Assembly (NCBI GenBank): GCA_017506865.1
Contig: JAFCMP010000027.1
Location: 248,001 to 312,000 of the forward strand
Source of the DNA: Tribonema minus
Taxonomy: Eukaryota; Sar; Xanthophyceae; Tribonematales; Tribonemataceae
DNA length: 64,000 nucleotides
Reading direction: 5' to 3'
Shown in pieces: positions 12,158-23,900 of this stretch. Numbering within the stretch: position 1 is the first letter of the stretch; each line of letters starts with the position of its first letter. The notes beneath the pieces were generated by a model that saw only the letters and a list, made by a program, of their open reading frames with translations, did no database searches and was not told the origin of the DNA. The position numbers were made by a program, and so were the translations under genes.

Positions 12158-15100
12158 TCACACTGCCTCCAGCTCCGCATTGGCTTTACTCAGCGTGGTG
12201 CGCACGTGCTGCACCAGCTCCTGCTCCCATGGGTGCTGAAACAGCGGGTGCGGGCTTGTACCGCCGTACTCCCGGGGCAGTTCATCCGAGTCCACCCACT
12301 CGCGAAGAGCGTTTTGGTACTGAGACGAGGGTGACGAGACAGGACACACAGGAGCAGGAGCAGAGTGTTATTAGGTGCGCATTTGCTGTCACTGCAAGTC
12401 TCGACTGCAATAGCGTTGGCGGAAGTTCAGGCATAGTGCGCGGCGTGCAATGCGGCAGATTCGCAAGGGTCCAGTGCGTCAGACACCACAACGAGGCCGC
12501 ATGCTGACGCAGAAACATGAGGCTCAGTGCTCATCCTTATTCATGTACGGCTGCTGTTGAACAATTATTCAGAGCACAGCAGTGTCACAAGCATCGGCAG
12601 ACACCAGTGTTGGCGCCCTGTGCACGCAATTTGAGTATGTGTGGAACACATTGTTGAACTGTCATCATCGTGACATATACATGGGAAAAACAGGCATGCC
12701 TGGCCAATGGTGAAGAGCTAACAGCACGCGGCGCTGACCGCCTAGCAGCAGCCACGGACGTGGCGCATTTGAATTGATACCTACATGCCTAGCTGGCAGC
12801 AGGTAGGCATGAAAACCTGGCACGGCGCGCTGTCGTTCGACCGCAGGATTAGGGTTGAGGTCAGGGTAAGGCGCGGGCGGGCACATGAGCCCTCTCAACA
12901 CTTGTGCTTTCGATGCACCAAAGACTGAACTTTCACGGGGCAGCGCCAGCTGGAGCATGCCTGGAGAGGGCTCCAAAAACCGCACAGATATATATGTAGT
13001 ATGTTGAAGTACAAGACCGCAACTTCACCTGTGACGCATCGTACGGGCGGATCTTCTGACGCGTGCCCTCATTCAGCAGCGGGCGGATGAGCCTGAAGAC
13101 CATGCTGAACCACGTGGGCACGTTGATGATGAAGATGCAATTGGAGCGCGCTGGGTAGTGCGTTGCCAGCATCGCCACCGCCACCTTGATGAACTGCAGC
13201 ACCTGGAGGTCATATTAAAGTTGAATTTGGGGAGATGGGGTGAGCGCTGTGTCGGGTTACGATCACAGCAAGTTGGCAGAGTCAATAACTTGCAACGTTG
13301 GAGGCACCGAAGTAAATGCATGATGAAGATGCAGTTAGAGCGCGCGGGATAATGCGTCGCCAGCATCGCCACCGCCACCTTGATGAACTGCAGCACCTGG
13401 GGGCCGTCGGCAGGAAGATGAAGTTGGCAGTGGGAAGTGGGCGGTGGGGTGAGCGCTGGTCGGTGCCAGCAGCAAGTTGGCAGAGTCGATGGCTTGCAAT
13501 CTCAAAAGGCACCAAGAAAACGCGTGAGAAGGTGCAGTATGAGCGTATAGGACACTGACCCATGTGATGCACTCAGTACCTAGGGCTACATTCACACAAT
13601 ACGATATGTATGTTACAGAATGTATGCATGCGCGCTGACCTCGCCGCCAATGTCCTTCATGTTGACGCCGTGCATGTCGAGCACGATGGTGCTCCTGTCC
13701 TCAATGCGCGGGCAGATGACGCTCCACAGGTACTCCATCTGGTACATGTAGTGCCACAGGAGCTGCTTGAAGCCGACGCCACGCAACTTCAACGCCTCCA
13801 CGTCGATCCCCCCTAACTTCTCGTAATACATGACGGAGCCCTCCTTGTCACGCCCGTGAAAGCAGCTGCGAGAGCGGGAGCGGAGGAGTGTCGTACTTGA
13901 AGTTATGTATCTCATGAAGTTAATCATGATAAACTTCAACGCCTCCTCGTCGATGTCGATCCCCCCCAAAGTTCTCATAGAACATGACGGGGCCCTCCTT
14001 GTCGCGCCCGTGGAAGCTGCGAGAGCGGGAGCGTTGCACTTGAAGTTACATTTATATCAAGTTACATACTTCAACTTCAGTGCCTCCACGTCGATGCTGC
14101 CCTGCTCTCATAGTACATGAGGGAGCCCTCCTTGTCGACCCATGGAAGCAAGTGGCAAAAATGGGAGCGTTGCACTTGAAGTTGCAAATTACATGAAGTT
14201 ACATACTGTAACTTCAACGCCTCCACGTCGATCCCCCCCAACTTCAGATAGTACATGACGGAGCCCTCCTTGTCGCGCCCGTGGAAGCAGTTGCAAGGCG
14301 GGATGGTTGCAGTTGAAGTTACCTGTTGCATGGAGTTCACATGATGGAATTCAACGCCCCACGTCACTGCCCTCCAATTTCTCGTAGTACATGACGGAGC
14401 CCTCCTTGTCGCGCGTGGAAGCAGCTGCAAGAACAGGGCTGGAGTGTCACACTTGACGTTGATTCATAGTTGAAGCTGAACTTCAACGCCTCACATGGAT
14501 ATCCTCCAGCTGCTTGTTGCATCTACAGGCCGGAGCATTGCTTATTGTGCTACCTGAAGCAGCAGCCTCTGCCCGCCGCTTCATGCGCGGGGACGCCAAC
14601 TTTAAACGCCACGGCCCTGCGCGCCACGGTATACGCATGGTTTGCAGGGTCCACCTCGGATAATGGCGCTTGCAGATGAGGAACGTGGGGTGCGGCGTCG
14701 CCAGCAAGAAGCCTCCCTACTTGATCACACTTACAACTCAAAACACCACTCGCCGCGACGACGTGCGTGCATGCCATGGAGCGAAGTACACATGATTTGC
14801 AGCGGCAGCCATTACCCCCACCTCGGGTAGTGGCGCTTGCAGATGAGGAACTTGGGGTGCGGCGTCGCCAGCGCTTCATCCGCGCCCATCTCCTTGCGCC
14901 AGCGCAGCGTGTCCAGGTAGCGCGCTAGCGCCTTGTGGTAGTCGCCCGCCTCCGCAATGAGAAAGGTCTCGGGAACGTTCTCTGGCTGAGCACTGTCCTC
15001 CTGGGCCTGATCCTGGGGGTCTGCGGCCGTGGGGGGCTTTTCCTGGGCCAGGCCTGGTGGGTATTGGGGGAGGGGGGGGGGGGGGGGAGTGTGTAACAAC

Positions 15101-17396
15101 GTCAGTCTGCAAATTGCAGTTGCTTGCACTCCAGGGGAGCGCATACACACAAACACACAGGGTAATGTGGCGACGCACGGCTTGAAACCTCAATCATGTA
15201 TACTCAAGTGCTTCCATGTACATAGTCTAGACGCAGTGTTGTCATGGACACACATTGCGCACATCTGACCTCGTTAAGGCGTGAAGGGCAAACATTGGAC
15301 TTCAAGCTTCAAAGTAAACTTCAAGCATCACAGCTGGCATCACTCTGCACACCATTCAGCCAGCAAATGCGCGCTAACTGGTTGACTCCTCTAACAAGAG
15401 GAGTGCGCTGCAGCACAGTGTGCATTCAAGCCTGGGCACGGCGCAGCTGGGGGTTTCTTGCCCTGCCCCTTAACCCTAACCCAACCCCCAGCAACAATAA
15501 TCATACCCCTACCCCGCTACCACATGAGTCATCAATTCCTGATCTGATTATTGCCTCTGCCCTTGCCCAACTCTAACCATACCCCATACACAAACCCCAC
15601 CCCTTTCCCCCCAATCTGCACCGTCACCGTTATCGTACCGGATGATCGTGTTCTCATGCAGCTGGGGCTGCTGACGCGATGCTTTTGTTCGAGATACCTA
15701 CCCCTACACTCAATATTGTTGCACTCTCTCACCATTATCGCATCTGACGATCTTGATGGCATACGGTTGCGGCCGCCGAGGCGGTGCTTTTGTTCGAGAT
15801 ACCTACCCCTTTGTACAAAGATACCTGCCCCTAACCTCAATATTGTTACACTCCCTTACCGTTATCGCATCTGACGATCTTGATGGCATATGGTTCGGGC
15901 CGCTGTGAGGCGGTGCCAGATACCTACCCCTTTGTTCAAGATACCTACCCCTACCCTCACACTACCACACTCTCTCACCGTTATCGCATCTGACGATCTT
16001 GATGGCATACGGTTGGGGCCGCTGAGGCAGCGTTGATCCTTTTGACCCCTGCTGCATGGCGCCATCAGGGGCTGCCACTGGCGGAAGCAGGCACGCCAGC
16101 CTGTGCAGCAGCAGCGCGGCGGCGCGGCACCAGCAGCAGCAGCAGCAGCAGTGGCAGCAGCAGCAGCAGCAGCAATGACAACCAGTACGCCGTCAGTACA
16201 CAACGGTTTGCATGACAAGTATACCGCAAATAACGGGCATGCAGGCATGCGTGCAGTTCAGCCTGTCTGTGTGTAAAATGAGCGGTGCGCGCCTATGCCC
16301 AATGCCGGGAAGAATTGAAGTTCACGCCGTTGTGTCAGCTAAGTGACTCCTTCATTTCATGTGTCTTCTTCATCATTACGTTGACGAGAAATCATGCCAC
16401 CATTTGAGCACAAACGACAAACCACTGTACATAGCTGTGCTGCGCGCACTCAAGACCAAATATTGTCAAGTACCGCAGGGACCCTGACTTGACTTTCCTT
16501 CAACTTGAGGTATGGGTGCGACGAGCACTGGCCTCGACAATCCGGAGGCTGGGCAGCTTAACTTGACTTTCCAACAATGGTCTAGCATACTCCATGCCAA
16601 TGTCGCAGCTGCCCTGCATGGCCCGCAAAGCCGAGCACCACAAGCACTCATGGTCTCAATTGTTGAGAATAAACTTCATTGTGCGACCGAGCTGAGCAGA
16701 CTTGCTCCACAAGACCCCTGGTCGTAGTACTTCTAGAGCTGAGCAGAGTTGTTATGTAGAAGTACATACAGCGCAAACAGCCACCATCAGCAGTCCACTC
16801 CCCCTCTCCCTGTGCCAGCTGTGCGGCTCCACACGCCTAGTCTTAAACCGCTGAAGTTCAAGTGAAACTTCAACAATAGACTGCAAGAGTGACATGCCGC
16901 CCCTCACCTGCGCTCCTGCTGAGGCGTGACAGCACGATCCACAGAAACGCTATCTCCAGGAGCAGCTCCGCCCCATGAAACGCTCAACTTCAAGTGCAAC
17001 TTCAACAAAAAAACTTCAAGGAATGACATGCCCCCCCCTCACCTGGCGCTCCTGCCGAGGCGCGACAGCACGATCCACAGAATCGCAATCTCCAGGAGCA
17101 GCTCCGCCCCATACCCTATGTATATACACAACTTCAAGTTGAACTTTAACAACAACTTCAAGAAGGACGTGCCGCTCTCACCTGGCGCTCCTGCCGAGGC
17201 GCGACAGAACGATCCACAGAAACGCAATTTCCAGCAGCAGCTCAGCCCCATACCCTATGCGCGCAGGGGAGCTGCTGCTGCCAGAGGCGCTGATCGCTGG
17301 CATGAGTGTTGCGCGCAGCGCTTTTGTAGCTGCCATCTTCGCCGCGGCGACTGCCACGAGAATGGCGGCCAGCGTGAGCGCCTGTTGCGTGCGCAT
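12158..17396 (-). CDS. Membrane-anchored Sec14-like CRAL-TRIO protein
   Basis: Six minus-strand exons join in phase: 17396-17182, 16100-15979, 15053-14822, 13865-13640, 13202-13029 and 12319-12158 (376 aa). The N-terminus has two hydrophobic segments, LTLAAILVAVAAA and ELLLEIAFLWIVLSRLG, which suggest membrane anchoring. A Pro/Gln-rich linker follows. The CRAL-TRIO part begins around residue 140 with YHKALARYLDTLRWRKEM and continues through CFHGRDKEGSVMYYEK, STIVLDMHGVNMKDIGG and CIFIINVPTWFSMVFRLIRP. It ends with SDELPREYGG, the usual Sec14 C-terminal motif. This family binds and exchanges phospholipids or other lipophilic ligands at membranes; the ligand here is unknown. Intron 1 holds two copies of the 3' edge of exon 1. 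One of them could also splice in frame to exon 3, so an alternative form without exon 2 is conceivable. The domain call is secure and the first two exons rest on phase and local coding character. Confidence 0.82.
13315..13402 (-). repeat. Echo of Sec14-like exon 5, 5' edge
   Basis: The first 70 or so bases of exon 5 (VLQFIKVAVAMLATHYPARS) and its acceptor region recur with a few changes just upstream in transcription, in the preceding intron. The copy stops at an ATGATGAAGATGCA sequence shared with the real exon. Confidence 0.8.
13925..14440 (-). repeat. Four-copy echo array of Sec14-like exon 4, 5' edge
   Basis: Four units of about 100-140 bp lie in the intron before exon 4, at about 13925-14035, 14070-14165, 14205-14300 and 14340-14440. 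Each carries an acceptor-like end and the first 90 bases or so of the exon, with codons for HGRDKEG and GGIDVEALK. In the real exon the codons for EALKL contain TTGAAGTT, and in the copies the coding similarity stops at exactly that octamer. Most copies carry frameshifts or lost bases and cannot encode the domain. Confidence 0.85.
14640..14710 (-). repeat. Echo of Sec14-like exon 3, 3' edge
   Basis: A copy of the end of exon 3 (codons for the PKFLICKRHYP region) and its GTGG donor, lying in the downstream intron about 170 bp from the true donor. It has a few substitutions. Confidence 0.75.
15626..15905 (-). repeat. Echo array of Sec14-like exon 2, 3' edge
   Basis: The end of exon 2, coding QPYAIKIVRCDNG, and its GTGAGAGAG donor (donor at 15978) recur at about 15860-15905, 15731-15780 and, more diverged, 15626-15660. 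Each is followed by a GATACCTACCCC-type spacer on the plus strand. All lie in the downstream intron. Confidence 0.75.
16900..17110 (-). repeat. Two echoes of Sec14-like exon 1, 3' edge
   Basis: The last 75 bases or so of exon 1 (YGAELLLEIAFLWIVLSRLG) with its GTGAG donor recur at about 17104-17045 and 16982-16907. The period is roughly 130-145 bp and each unit includes intron sequence with TTGAAGTTG. The second copy has lost one base near the donor, which changes its splice phase. Both copies keep nearly intact coding sequence and splice sites, so they are young or selected. Confidence 0.85.
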
Positions 17397-17639
17397 GGCA
17401 GCGGGCGGGTGCGGGGAGGAAAGTGTGGTGTGTCAGGTGTTCAATATGCCTGACGCAATGGAAAAGTGTACTACAAAACAGGAAGTTGCTTCTTATTACC
17501 ACAGGGCGCATGACTTCATCATCTTGAAGAAGCAATGTAAATGTGCATTCAAGTTGCTCACACCGTATGACCAAGAACGCGTGCTCACTGTCAGTACCGC
17601 TCCCGGACCTAAATGCATAATATACCCACATGCCCGTAC

Positions 17640-17925
17640 AGCACCTATCATACCTACATACCCTGCGCTTGGGCTGCCGCTGTCATGCTAGCTGGCGCCA
17701 CCCTCGCAAACCTGTCCATACATACATGCCCTTACAGCACCAATCATACTTACATTGCCTGTGCTTGGGCTGCCGCTGCCGGTCGTGCTCGCTGTCGCCA
17801 CAGCTCTTCAGCGTGCGCACTCTGTTCACAATTTATGTTCATACATACATGCCCTCACAGCACCTGACATACCTACGTACTCTGTGCTTGGGCTGCCGCT
17901 GCGAGTCGTGCTCGCTGTCACCGCC
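17640..17925 (-). repeat. Echo array of the last exon of the 18-25 kb gene
   Basis: Three copies of the SEHDSQRQPKHR-coding end and donor-like region of exon 10 (18119-17979) lie at about 17880-17925, 17758-17825 and 17645-17700. They are separated by CATACATACATGCCC spacers. They lie beyond the predicted stop, between this gene and the Sec14-like gene. Confidence 0.75.
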
Positions 17926-17978
17926 GCTCTTGACCTGACCTAAATGCATGTTCATACATACATGCCTCAATATATGCA

Positions 17979-20900
17979 TCAACAATTCCTACGTACCCTG
18001 TGCTTGGGCTGCCGCTGCGAATCATGTTCGCTGTCACCACCGCTCTTCAGCGCGCGCGCCCTGACCAGAAGGCACATGCTGCCAGCGGTCTCAGCGACGT
18101 TGAACCATGCTGGCTTGTCCTGCGGCGTCAACAATGATTGTTGAAGTTGAAGTTCATGGTGATGACGTTGAGGCCATGGGTTGACCGTTGATGAGAGCTT
18201 GACGTGTGACGCAGGCAGAGTGCATACATGGAGCTCGAGGCTGAAATGTTTCGGCACAGTACGCAGCAGCGCACTTCAACAAAGCCTAACCTGACCCTAA
18301 CCCTTACCCTGGAGACACATGCGCCTCGCACGCTTGGCGCTGAGGTAAACAGCACTTCCGCCTTCTCACACTACTTCACCTTCAAGTTCAACTGCCTTCG
18401 CATGCCCGACCCAGCAACCTCAAGCGCCGGTTACTTCACCTTGCGCAGCAGCACCTCGCCACCTCACTACTTCCACATCAACACAGCGCAGCACTGCTCC
18501 ACAAATCTGCCACAGCAACTTCCCCACTCCAACTTCAACTACCTGATACTTCACCTTGCACGCCAGAACGCCTGCGTAGCGCAGCAGCAGCACCTTGCCA
18601 CCTCATTACTTCCAAATGCACCACAGTCTGCCAAATACGGCGAGCACTGCAACTGCAACTGCCTACTCCAATTTCAAATTGTCTGCTACTTCACCTTGCA
18701 CGCCAGAATGTCCGCGTAGCGCAGCAGCACCTCGCCGCCGTTGCTCAGAGCCACGCGCACAACGGGGTGCCCTAGGGGCCCCGCATTTGCGTCTTCCTGC
18801 TCCAACGCACCCTCCAGTTGCATCCCATCTGGTCAGAGGCGACAATCGTGAAAAAAAAGAGAGGAATGTTTACACGCGTCTTTGCGGGTATGCAGCTGCG
18901 CAGTTAGGGTTAGCGTCAACGCGGCGGCACCACAGGCGCAAGTGAACTTGTTCAATGTTGCAGAACATCCAACGTGCATATTGACATATGCATGTCACAA
19001 TGCGTCTTCCTGCTCCAGCGCACCTTCCAGCTGCATCGCGTCTGCTCACAGGCGACGCGCATGAGAGAGTTCATGCGAGCAACACGCATTTTGTGGGCAT
19101 CGCGGGTATACATGCAGCTGCAACCTGTGCCACCTGTGCACAGCAAATACGGCGAGACCAGGGGCCACTACAAGCGCAAGTAATGTTTTGAACGGCGCAG
19201 AACATCCGACGTGCACATGTGTAACCCTAACCCTAACCCTAACCCTAAACCTAACCCTACGCAGCGCTGGCCACACTGTGGCCATTGGTGCAAGCCAAGC
19301 ATCCAACGATGCAGAACAGAAGCTGTTCAACAGCGCAGACCAACCATTTGCATGAGGCCGGCGTCGACGAACACGCTGTGCTAGGGTTACCGTTAGGTTT
19401 TGCTGAGCGTCACCGTCATCACCCGGCTGCGCTGCACTTGCACTTGCACTTGGCAGCCACGCACATCTTCAAAGCAACGAACACAATGAATAACCTGACA
19501 GCGCACCGGGCGATCGGCAGGCACTCGCAACGAAGCTGCTGCAGTTATCTCACGCGAGCCTGCATGACTACAGACACCTAGGGTTTGGGGTACCGTTTGG
19601 GTTAGGGTTAGACGCGCCGCACATGAACAGGCTCAGGTTTTCTAGAAAGTACACGCGTCATGTGTCCAGGCTGAGAAGCGTGCACTGTATAGGGTTAGGG
19701 TCAGGCTAACCCTAACCCTAGCCACACGCGCGCCATACATTGTACTGACGGACTCATACTGCGCACTTCAGTGCACGTGTGCTAACCGCTGCTGTGTTGC
19801 GTAGCCAGCACAAAATACCTCAATGCACAGAGTAGCACACATACCCTACATACCCCATATATCATACATGCATCCCAACATCACGTACCATCTGGATCCA
19901 CTGCCGTGGGCGTGGACGAGCCATTGGGGCCCGCCGAAGTCAAGTTGGACGCCGAACCTAAGCTACTGAGTATAGAAGAACTGTAGGATCTCGACAAGAA
20001 GCCCTGGTTAATGGACCCCGGCCGCACAGCAGGCGCCTTAGGGCTTGGTGGAGGTGGCGGTAGGTCAAAGTGGATTTCTTGGTTCCACGGGACCTGGTCA
20101 CGAACACAGCAGGTCATACATACGGTACACGGCACATGCATCAGCGTACATAGGCAGGTTTTTGCATGTGAAATGGTCAGAGCAGAGCGTGGGCGTTTGC
20201 GGCGGCAACGGCAGCGAGAACGCGCATATGTGCGGATCTTGAAATTGTAATCTTCAACTTGTGGTGATGCGCTGCGGGAATGCAAACTGCGGCTTGTGAT
20301 TGCAGCAGCGCTCCACCAGGCGGTGGTGAGCAGGGCATTGAGCACTGCATGCAAAGCCTGATGCCGTACACGGACGTGCAGCAGCAGCATGGCTCAGCAC
20401 TGATTGCATGGCTGTGTGCTCTGACTCAAACGACGCGGAGGCGTGTTCCTAACCCTGACCCTACAGAACTTGTGTGCAGAGGTAGCGCGCTGGCGTGATT
20501 TGCAACTTCAAATTTGAGCTTTTCGACCTTCAGCTCACGTATCGTCAAACATCAGAAGCGGTAAGTACCATGTTGTAGTGCGAGAAAACATACCCTGATG
20601 GGAAGCTGGTGAGTACATGCATCAACATGAGTCCGTGGTTGCATGCCGTAGGCGACTTGCCAAGTTGGGGCAGTTGCAACAAGTACTTAGCACAATCTGC
20701 GCACAACGAGCACAAAAGTGGGCACGCCGTGCCGTGTTGCAGGGGCACCGCACAAAGCTCACGCGTATACATACATACCTTGTGATGCGTATGCGTGTTG
20801 ACCGCCGCGCCGTCGGGGGCGATGGCAAAGACGGATATGGTGGTCACGCGCGGCGGGGCGTGGTGGATGTGGAACGTCACCTGCACCCCCTTGCCGTCGC

Positions 20901-23900
20901 TGCGCAGGAAGCCGCCAATGTCCCTGCAGCAGCGAGCAGCATGGATTAGGATTAGGGTTAGGGTTAGATGGCGGGGCAGGACATGTGAGATGAAGCTGAA
21001 GCATTTCTGCACGCCCTTGCCGTTGCTGCGCAGAACGCCGCCAATGTCCCTGCAGCAGCGAGCAGCAAATTGGGGGCAAGCGCGCTAGTACATGAAGTGG
21101 TGGTCTGTTGTTGAAGCCTTGCAGCAGCGGTCAACAGCACAATGGGAGGCAAGGCAAGTGAGATGCAGCTGGAGCATTCCGCAAGTACAACTTGAACTTG
21201 CACGCTCTCACCTCATCATGCCTGCGCCAGAAGTGCGTTACGGCCCGTAGATGGCACATCAATGTATTCCTTAGCACTCCAGCCTGAACCGTATAAAGTT
21301 GCCGTCTATGGCGGTGGATTTGTCGAGACAGTCAACTTGAATAGCAGATTTAAGCGATTAACTTCAATAGATGTTTCAGATTTCAAGCAGCACATATAAC
21401 CCTCACCTCTCGTGCCTGCGCCGAAAGTGCGTGACGGCAGACCGCGCGACCTCCTCTCTCCGGGGCCGCACCTTGGTGGCCACCATCGTACACATGTCCC
21501 CATACCTCACAAACACCTTGCCCCCCCCCCCATTCGCGTGCCCCCCTGGGGACCCCCCCTTTCGGGGGTCAGGGGACGCAGGTGTGGACCCCCCTCCCCC
21601 CAGGCCATTGACGTGAACGTCATCTGCGGCCGTCTGTTTGTGTAGCGTGAGGTGCATGTGGCCGCCGTTGCCAAAGAGGCTAGGGCCCAGGCGGCCGTGC
21701 AGGCGCCCGTCCTTGTTGTTCCAGACCATGCCGCGGTCGTCCACCAGGCTTATCTGCAGGGGGGGTTGGGGTTGGGGTCAGCGCTCAGTGCTTCACTTCA
21801 AATATCAGCATGAAGGGGGGCACAGGCCAGCCGCGGTCGTCCACCAGGCTGCTCTGCGGGGGGGGGGGGGGGGGGGAGGCAGCGGTTAGCACTTGGCTTC
21901 AACTGACTTAGCACTGCAGGGGGGGGGGCAAGACCAGCCGCGGCCGTCGACCAGGCTTATCTGCAGGGGGGGCAGCACTTACCTTGAGTTGACTTGGGCG
22001 CTGGGGGTGGGTGGGTTGGGGGGGAGGGTGTTCAACTCACGCCTGAAGTGCAGCAGTGCAGGGTGTATGTGTGTGCGTGTGTCAACGTGGCACTGCCATT
22101 ATCATCGAGCAACCTTGTCAGCAGGACTCACGAAAGCAGTGGGGTCGAGACTGCGTGTGATGACGGCGCGGACAGTTCAACAGTTGAATTTGCACCTTGT
22201 GGTCCCACTAATCCCTGAATGCAGCGGCGTTGAGCACTGACAATCACAGTGGACGAAGTTCAACTTCAACCTCCCACTTGCCTGCTCGCCGTAGCACAGC
22301 TCCTCTCCCTCCTCCCTCTCCGCCAGCGGATCCACAATCTTAAAGCACGCCTCGTGGAACACCCACTGCGGCGACGCCGACACGGGCGGTATGACAAACA
22401 GCTCGCCCTTGCCCAGTGCGTTGCGGCCGCGCATGATGCGCCGCAGCGAGCCTACATACCCCCCCTGGTGGTGTGATGGGCGCAAGGGGATGGGGGGGGG
22501 AGTCAGTCGCAAGATGGCGCATGCAATGACTGACTTTTCTCGTATTTTGTAGCCACTCTGGTACTTCTGAGGTAGTTGTAATACGTGTGACAGCTCGCCC
22601 TTGCCCAGCAGCGCATTGCGGCCACGCATGAACGCATCAGAATCAGTCGATGTGATGCATATTCCGCACTCAAGAAAGTGTGGGCCTGCCAGCTATGCTG
22701 CGATGTGAAACATTCCGCACCCAAGAAAGTGTGGGCCTGCCAGCTATGCTGCGATGTGAAAGAGCACAACGATTGTGATACTGAAGTTGAAGTATAGCAT
22801 TCGCGATTGCTGTGTTGCGGCACAAGTGAATTTGCTCTCGTGTGGCAGCACTTGTCGCTCCTCAGGCACAGACACCAGGCTCGCAACTCCTTCTGTTGTT
22901 GTATGCTTCCATGTATAATCTAATCATGGCCAGTGCTGGGGCAGTCAATGTGTAGGGCTGCAGTAACGAAAACGGACCTTCAATTTCTCAATGGAGGAGA
23001 GTCACCTTGTGCAGAAAGGCGCTGTGCGCCCAGACGCGGATGAAGTCGCCGTAGCGCACTTGCGGGGGATACTCGGCAGCGCTGCCCAGCCGCACGCGCG
23101 AGCCCCGCCGCACCGCTCCGCCAAGTTGAAGTGGTGTGTCACCTGTTGAAGTATAAACGGGGCGCGTGACTGTAAGAACTGCACTGAAGTGTCCGCTCAC
23201 ACAGACTACGGCAAGCCTCACAAGCGCACACGTGACATGTGCAGTGTGGTCTGAACGTCAACTGACCCTAATCCTAAGCCTAAGCCTCAGGTAGACTCAG
23301 ACTGTACTGGGAGATGCTGCTGCGCTGCTGCTGTACTTAACATTGTTGCAGTCATCATGTCGGTCTTGGCAGTGACCGTCCTGTGGTCACGGGAGCATGT
23401 GGAGGTATACTCACTGCAATAAAAAAAGCTGTACACAAGCTACGGTTAGGGCTTGCAGCGCGCGATGCTTCCCATCATGATGCATTCCATCATGCCAGCG
23501 ATGGCGCTGCAATACCTGCCACGTCTCACTACGACCGGAACTGCATAACCTCACTCCGTCGCTATGTAACTGATCACTCGTAACTGCTCTGCTGAGGCCG
23601 AGCACACATGACCACACTTTTTGCAGCCAACGGCCACGCAAGTGCCCACGACCAAAAAGCACACATCATCGACTGAGCGCTGCTGCCACGCTGCTGTGCA
23701 GCAGCGCTCACCAGCGCAGTTCATCCTCTCTACATGTCTTGCACTAGTGGCACACCACAACGCCCCAAACATCTGATCAACTGAGCAAGGCTACCATGCT
23801 GCTGCACAACAGGGATGCGGATTTCGGCAGCGCAGCGAATGCAGTTTTTTTGACCCAAGAATGGGGCCACCGGTTTTGAAAGTGTTTCCCGCAGAAATGA

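Noticed and set aside
13925..14440. CRISPR-like array
   Set aside because: The repeated units are long, diverged copies of a eukaryotic exon edge with no regular short spacers, and the genome is nuclear eukaryotic.
17178..17251. Copies of the Sec14-like exon 1 end taken as consecutive exons
   Set aside because: The phases of copies one and two do not join to each other. The exon at 16100-15979 gives a continuous frame, so the extra copies are treated as intronic echoes.
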